From Roseomonas genomospecies 6 (GTDB lineage: Bacteria; Pseudomonadota; Alphaproteobacteria; Azospirillales; Azospirillaceae), in contig NZ_QOKW01000036.1 in NCBI RefSeq assembly GCF_008365375.1, positions 1 to 53,785 of the forward strand: a DNA stretch of 53,785 nucleotides. Direction: 5' to 3'. Below are positions 51,454 to 53,785 of the stretch, piece by piece (the stretch's first letter is position 1; each line of letters starts with the position of its first letter). A model generated the notes under the pieces. The model had not been told where the DNA came from. It did not search any database and was given only the letters and a program-made list of their open reading frames with translations. The position numbers and the translations under genes are program-made.

Positions 51454-53097
51454 TCAGCGATTCCTGCGGTACCAGCCGATCAGCCCGTTGGTCGAGGCGT
51501 CATGCCCCAGCGCGGCGGTCGGGCCGCTCTGGAGTTCAGGCAGGATCTTGCCGGCAAGCTGCTTGCCAAGCTCCACCCCCCACTGGTCGAAGCTGTTGAT
51601 GTTCCACACGATGCCCTGGACGAACACCTTGTGCTCGTACAGCGCGATCAGGGCGCCCAGCGTGTGGGGGTCCAGCTTCTTGAACAGGATGCTGTTGGAC
51701 GGCTTGTTGCCCTCGAACACGCGGTGGGGGACCAGCGGCTCGATGGCGTCGGCGGGCTTGCCGGACGTGGCCATCTCCGCGCGCACCTCGTCGGCGGTCT
51801 TGCCGCGCATCAGGGCTTCCGGCTGGGCGAAGAAGTTCGACAGCAGGATGCGGTGGTGGTCGCCGATGGGGTTGTGGGTCTCCGCCGGGGCCAGGAAGTC
51901 GGCGGGGACCAGCTCCGTCCCCTGATGGATCAACTGGTAGAAGGCGTGCTGGCCGTTGGTGCCGGGCTCGCCGAAGACCACCGGGCCGGTGGCGTAGTCC
52001 ACCCGCGCGCCCTGCCGGTCCACCGTCTTCCCGTTGCTCTCCATGTCCAACTGCTGGAGGTAGGCGGGGAAGCGGTGCAGATACTGGTCGTAGGGCAGCA
52101 CGGCGTGGGACTTGGCGCCCCAGAAGTTGACGTACCAGACGCCCAGCATCGCCATCAGCACGGGCATGTTGCGCTCCAGCGGAGCGGTGCGGAAATGCTC
52201 GTCCATCGCGTGGGCGCCGGCCAGCAGCTCCTGGAAGCGGTCCATGCCGATGCCGAGCGCGATGGGCAGCCCGATGGCCGACCACAGCGAATAGCGCCCG
52301 CCGACCCAGTCCCAGAAGCCGAACATGTTGGCCGGGTCGATGCCGAACTTGCGCACCTCCGCCTCGTTGGTGGAGACGGCGACGAAATGCTTGGCGACGT
52401 GGGCGGGATCGCCGGCGCTTTCCAGGAACCAGCGCCGCGCGGTGTGGGCGTTGGTCAGCGTCTCCTGGGTGGTGAAGGTCTTGGACGCGATGACGAACAG
52501 CGTCGTCTCCGGGTCCAGCCATTCCAGCGTCTCGCTGATGTGGGTGCCGTCCACGTTGGAGACGAAATGCACGCCGATCTGCGGGTGCAGGTAGGGGGTC
52601 AGCGCCTCCGTCACCATCACCGGGCCAAGGTCGGACCCGCCGATGCCGATGTTGACGATGTCGGTGATCGGATGGCCGGTGTAGCCGGTCCAGGCGCCGT
52701 CGCGGACCTGCCGGACGAAGCGCTCCATCCGGTGCAGGACGGCGTTCACCTCCGGCATCACGTCCTGGCCGTCCACCATGACGGGGCGGTTGGAGCGGTT
52801 GCGCAGAGCGGTGTGCAGGACGGCGCGGTCCTCGGTGATGTTGATGCGCTCCCCGGCGAACATGCGGTCGCGCCAGTCCTCCACCCGCTGCTGGCGGGCG
52901 AGGTCGAGCAGCAGGGTCCGCGTTTCCTCGGTGATGCGGTTTTTCGAATAATCGAACAGCAGGCCGCAGGCTTCCAGGGAAAAGCGGTTGAAGCGGTCGG
53001 CGTCGGCCGCGAACAGGTCGCGCATATGGAGGGCCGATGCGTCCTGGCGGTGACGGGCCAGGGCTTCCCAGGCGGGCGAACGGGTGAGCGCTGACAT
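51454..53097 (-). CDS. pgi: glucose-6-phosphate isomerase
   Basis: Interconverts glucose 6-phosphate and fructose 6-phosphate. 547 residues from ATG 53097 after AAGGAGG. Family blocks: IVNIGIGGSDLGPVMVTEAL (first signature), FVSNVDGTH, VIASKTFTTQET, GGRYSLWSAIGLPIAL, ESNGKT, VVFGEPGTNGQHAFYQLIHQ (active-site Glu and His) and FDQWGVELGKQLA with the conserved Lys. Confidence 0.97.
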   Translation of the reverse strand: MSALTRSPAWEALARHRQDASALHMRDLFAADADRFNRFSLEACGLLFDYSKNRITEETRTLLLDLARQQRVEDWRDRMFAGERINITEDRAVLHTALRNRSNRPVMVDGQDVMPEVNAVLHRMERFVRQVRDGAWTGYTGHPITDIVNIGIGGSDLGPVMVTEALTPYLHPQIGVHFVSNVDGTHISETLEWLDPETTLFVIASKTFTTQETLTNAHTARRWFLESAGDPAHVAKHFVAVSTNEAEVRKFGIDPANMFGFWDWVGGRYSLWSAIGLPIALGIGMDRFQELLAGAHAMDEHFRTAPLERNMPVLMAMLGVWYVNFWGAKSHAVLPYDQYLHRFPAYLQQLDMESNGKTVDRQGARVDYATGPVVFGEPGTNGQHAFYQLIHQGTELVPADFLAPAETHNPIGDHHRILLSNFFAQPEALMRGKTADEVRAEMATSGKPADAIEPLVPHRVFEGNKPSNSILFKKLDPHTLGALIALYEHKVFVQGIVWNINSFDQWGVELGKQLAGKILPELQSGPTAALGHDASTNGLIGWYRRNR

Positions 53098-53272
53098 TGG
53101 GATTTTGCCTCCTTCTCGCGTGCGCGGAGCCTACCACCAATCGGCGCGCGGCGGGTACGCGCCAAAGCGGCGCATCGAACGCGCACAAAGAGATAGGTTG
53201 AGCGGACTATGTGCGGCAGCCGATGAAACCGGCAACCCGGAGCTTGTGTTCCTTTCGGGACAGGAGGTGACC

Positions 53273-53455
53273 ATGAGCGACCCGAACGAGCCCGAACGGA
53301 ACCCGCCCATCCCGGCGGAGCCCATGCCTTCGGAGGAGGAGCGCCGCGAGGACCCGCGGCCCGATCAGGTGGGGATCATCCCCGGCAAGGTGCCGGGCCG
53401 CCCCGTGGACCCCGGCGATCCGCGCTTTCCGGGGAGCCAGCCGGATCTGGCGTGA
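53273..53455 (+). CDS. small proline-rich protein
   Basis: ATG 53273 follows CAGGAGGTGACC, a strong ribosome binding site. The 60-residue product is rich in Pro, Glu and Asp (MSDPNEPERNPPIPAEPMPS...) and probably disordered. No family recognised. It is divergent from pgi. Confidence 0.55.
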   Translation: MSDPNEPERNPPIPAEPMPSEEERREDPRPDQVGIIPGKVPGRPVDPGDPRFPGSQPDLA

Positions 53456-53500
53456 GGGGGGGTGGTTGAGGTGGGCCCCCACCCAACCCTCCCCCGCTTT

Positions 53501-53600
53501 GCTCTCGCGCAAGTGTAGCTTGCGCTGACGCGGCAGGCGGACCAAGGTCCGCCGAGAGCAGGGCAGGGCTTAACTCCTCCCCCTGCGAAGCGGGGGGAGG
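53501..53600. repeat. branched palindromic intergenic repeat
   Basis: GCTCTCG (53501-53507) and CGAGAGC (53553-53559) enclose two hairpins: GCGCAAG/CTTGCGC (53507-53525, loop TGTAG) and GGCGGACC/GGTCCGCC (53536-53553, two-base loop). A third, CCTCCCCC/GGGGGAGG (53576-53600), follows. The whole can fold into a cloverleaf-like shape. It resembles dispersed REP-like elements of high-GC alphaproteobacteria, though copy number cannot be judged here. The surrounding 53456-53717 contains no gene. Confidence 0.6.
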
Positions 53601-53717
53601 TCGGGAGGGGGGCCTCACCGCGACCGCTCCCCCCTCAGCTCCCATAGGCGCTAACATAAGGCTGATGCGATAGATGTGTCCGGCGTAACGGAGTGCGCCG
53701 GGCTCTGTTTTCCGGGG

Positions 53718-53785
53718 ATGCTTTCAACTGATCCCGCCGATGCCCCCTGGCGCACGGTTGAGACGCTGGTCCGCTCGGTCATCGA
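53718..53785 (+). CDS. start of an unidentified gene (partial)
   Basis: ATG 53718 opens a frame (MLSTDPADAPWRTVETLVRS...) that runs off the right edge. CCGGGG just before it is a weak ribosome binding site. Too short to identify. Confidence 0.3.
   Translation, partial: MLSTDPADAPWRTVETLVRSVI

Noticed and set aside
1..53785. CRISPR array or rRNA operon
   Set aside because: I found no regularly spaced repeats and no rRNA-like sequence; the only stable RNA gene I can support is the leucine tRNA, plus the FMN riboswitch.

Overview
The window looks like chromosomal or large-replicon DNA of a GC-rich alphaproteobacterium, most likely Azospirillum or a close relative in the Rhodospirillales. I infer this from the very GC-rich housekeeping genes, the alphaproteobacterial form of several proteins (bacterioferritin, MutL, RibB behind an FMN riboswitch) and the gene mix. 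No database search was possible, so the genus is an inference.

Positions 1-18,735 form a mosaic accessory region. It carries decayed mobile DNA (an IS256-type transposase tail near 2.1-2.4 kb, a tyrosine-integrase remnant with three in-frame stops near 8.6-8.8 kb, an intact small serine recombinase at 18.1 kb), long gene-poor gaps, and genes typical of defence or mobile islands. These are a coiled-coil protein followed by an ADP-ribosylglycohydrolase, a HAD-like phosphatase, a divergent HTH protein, a 1088-residue protein with primase-polymerase and helicase signatures, a cytosolic-type 5'-nucleotidase, and a tight three-gene operon of SNF2 helicase, type III-like adenine methyltransferase and type III-like restriction helicase/nuclease.

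From 19.3 kb on the DNA is compact core genome. 19.3-26.9 kb holds a Cache-PAS-GGDEF-EAL signalling protein, then a leftward run sfsA-map-radC-terB-like, and a rightward CinA/MoaB-like gene. 27.3-33.5 kb holds tRNA-Leu(UAA), a heme-type bacterioferritin, a divergent class A penicillin-binding protein and hisS. 33.6-39.8 kb holds pyrC, a NaChBac-type channel, xseA, purD, a MntA-HepT toxin-antitoxin pair and a TadA-like deaminase. 39.9-43.2 kb holds dodecin, a pseudouridine synthase, rsmD and an RTX-repeat metalloprotease. 43.4-48.1 kb holds a trehalose-synthase-like GH13 enzyme, an FMN riboswitch with ribB, and mutL. 48.4-53.5 kb holds a pepsin-like aspartic protease, a possible leader peptide with a terminator, an unknown protein with a long hydrophobic segment, pgi and a small proline-rich protein.

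The most unusual items are the primase-helicase gene with its AT-rich upstream gap, the SNF2-Mod-Res operon preceded by two tandem inverted repeats, the complete two-lobed bacterial pepsin homologue, a very short aromatic-rich reading frame before a terminator, and a branched palindromic repeat at the right end. Many gene pairs overlap by 4-20 bases, and several starts are non-ATG (TTG, GTG) supported by clear ribosome binding sites.
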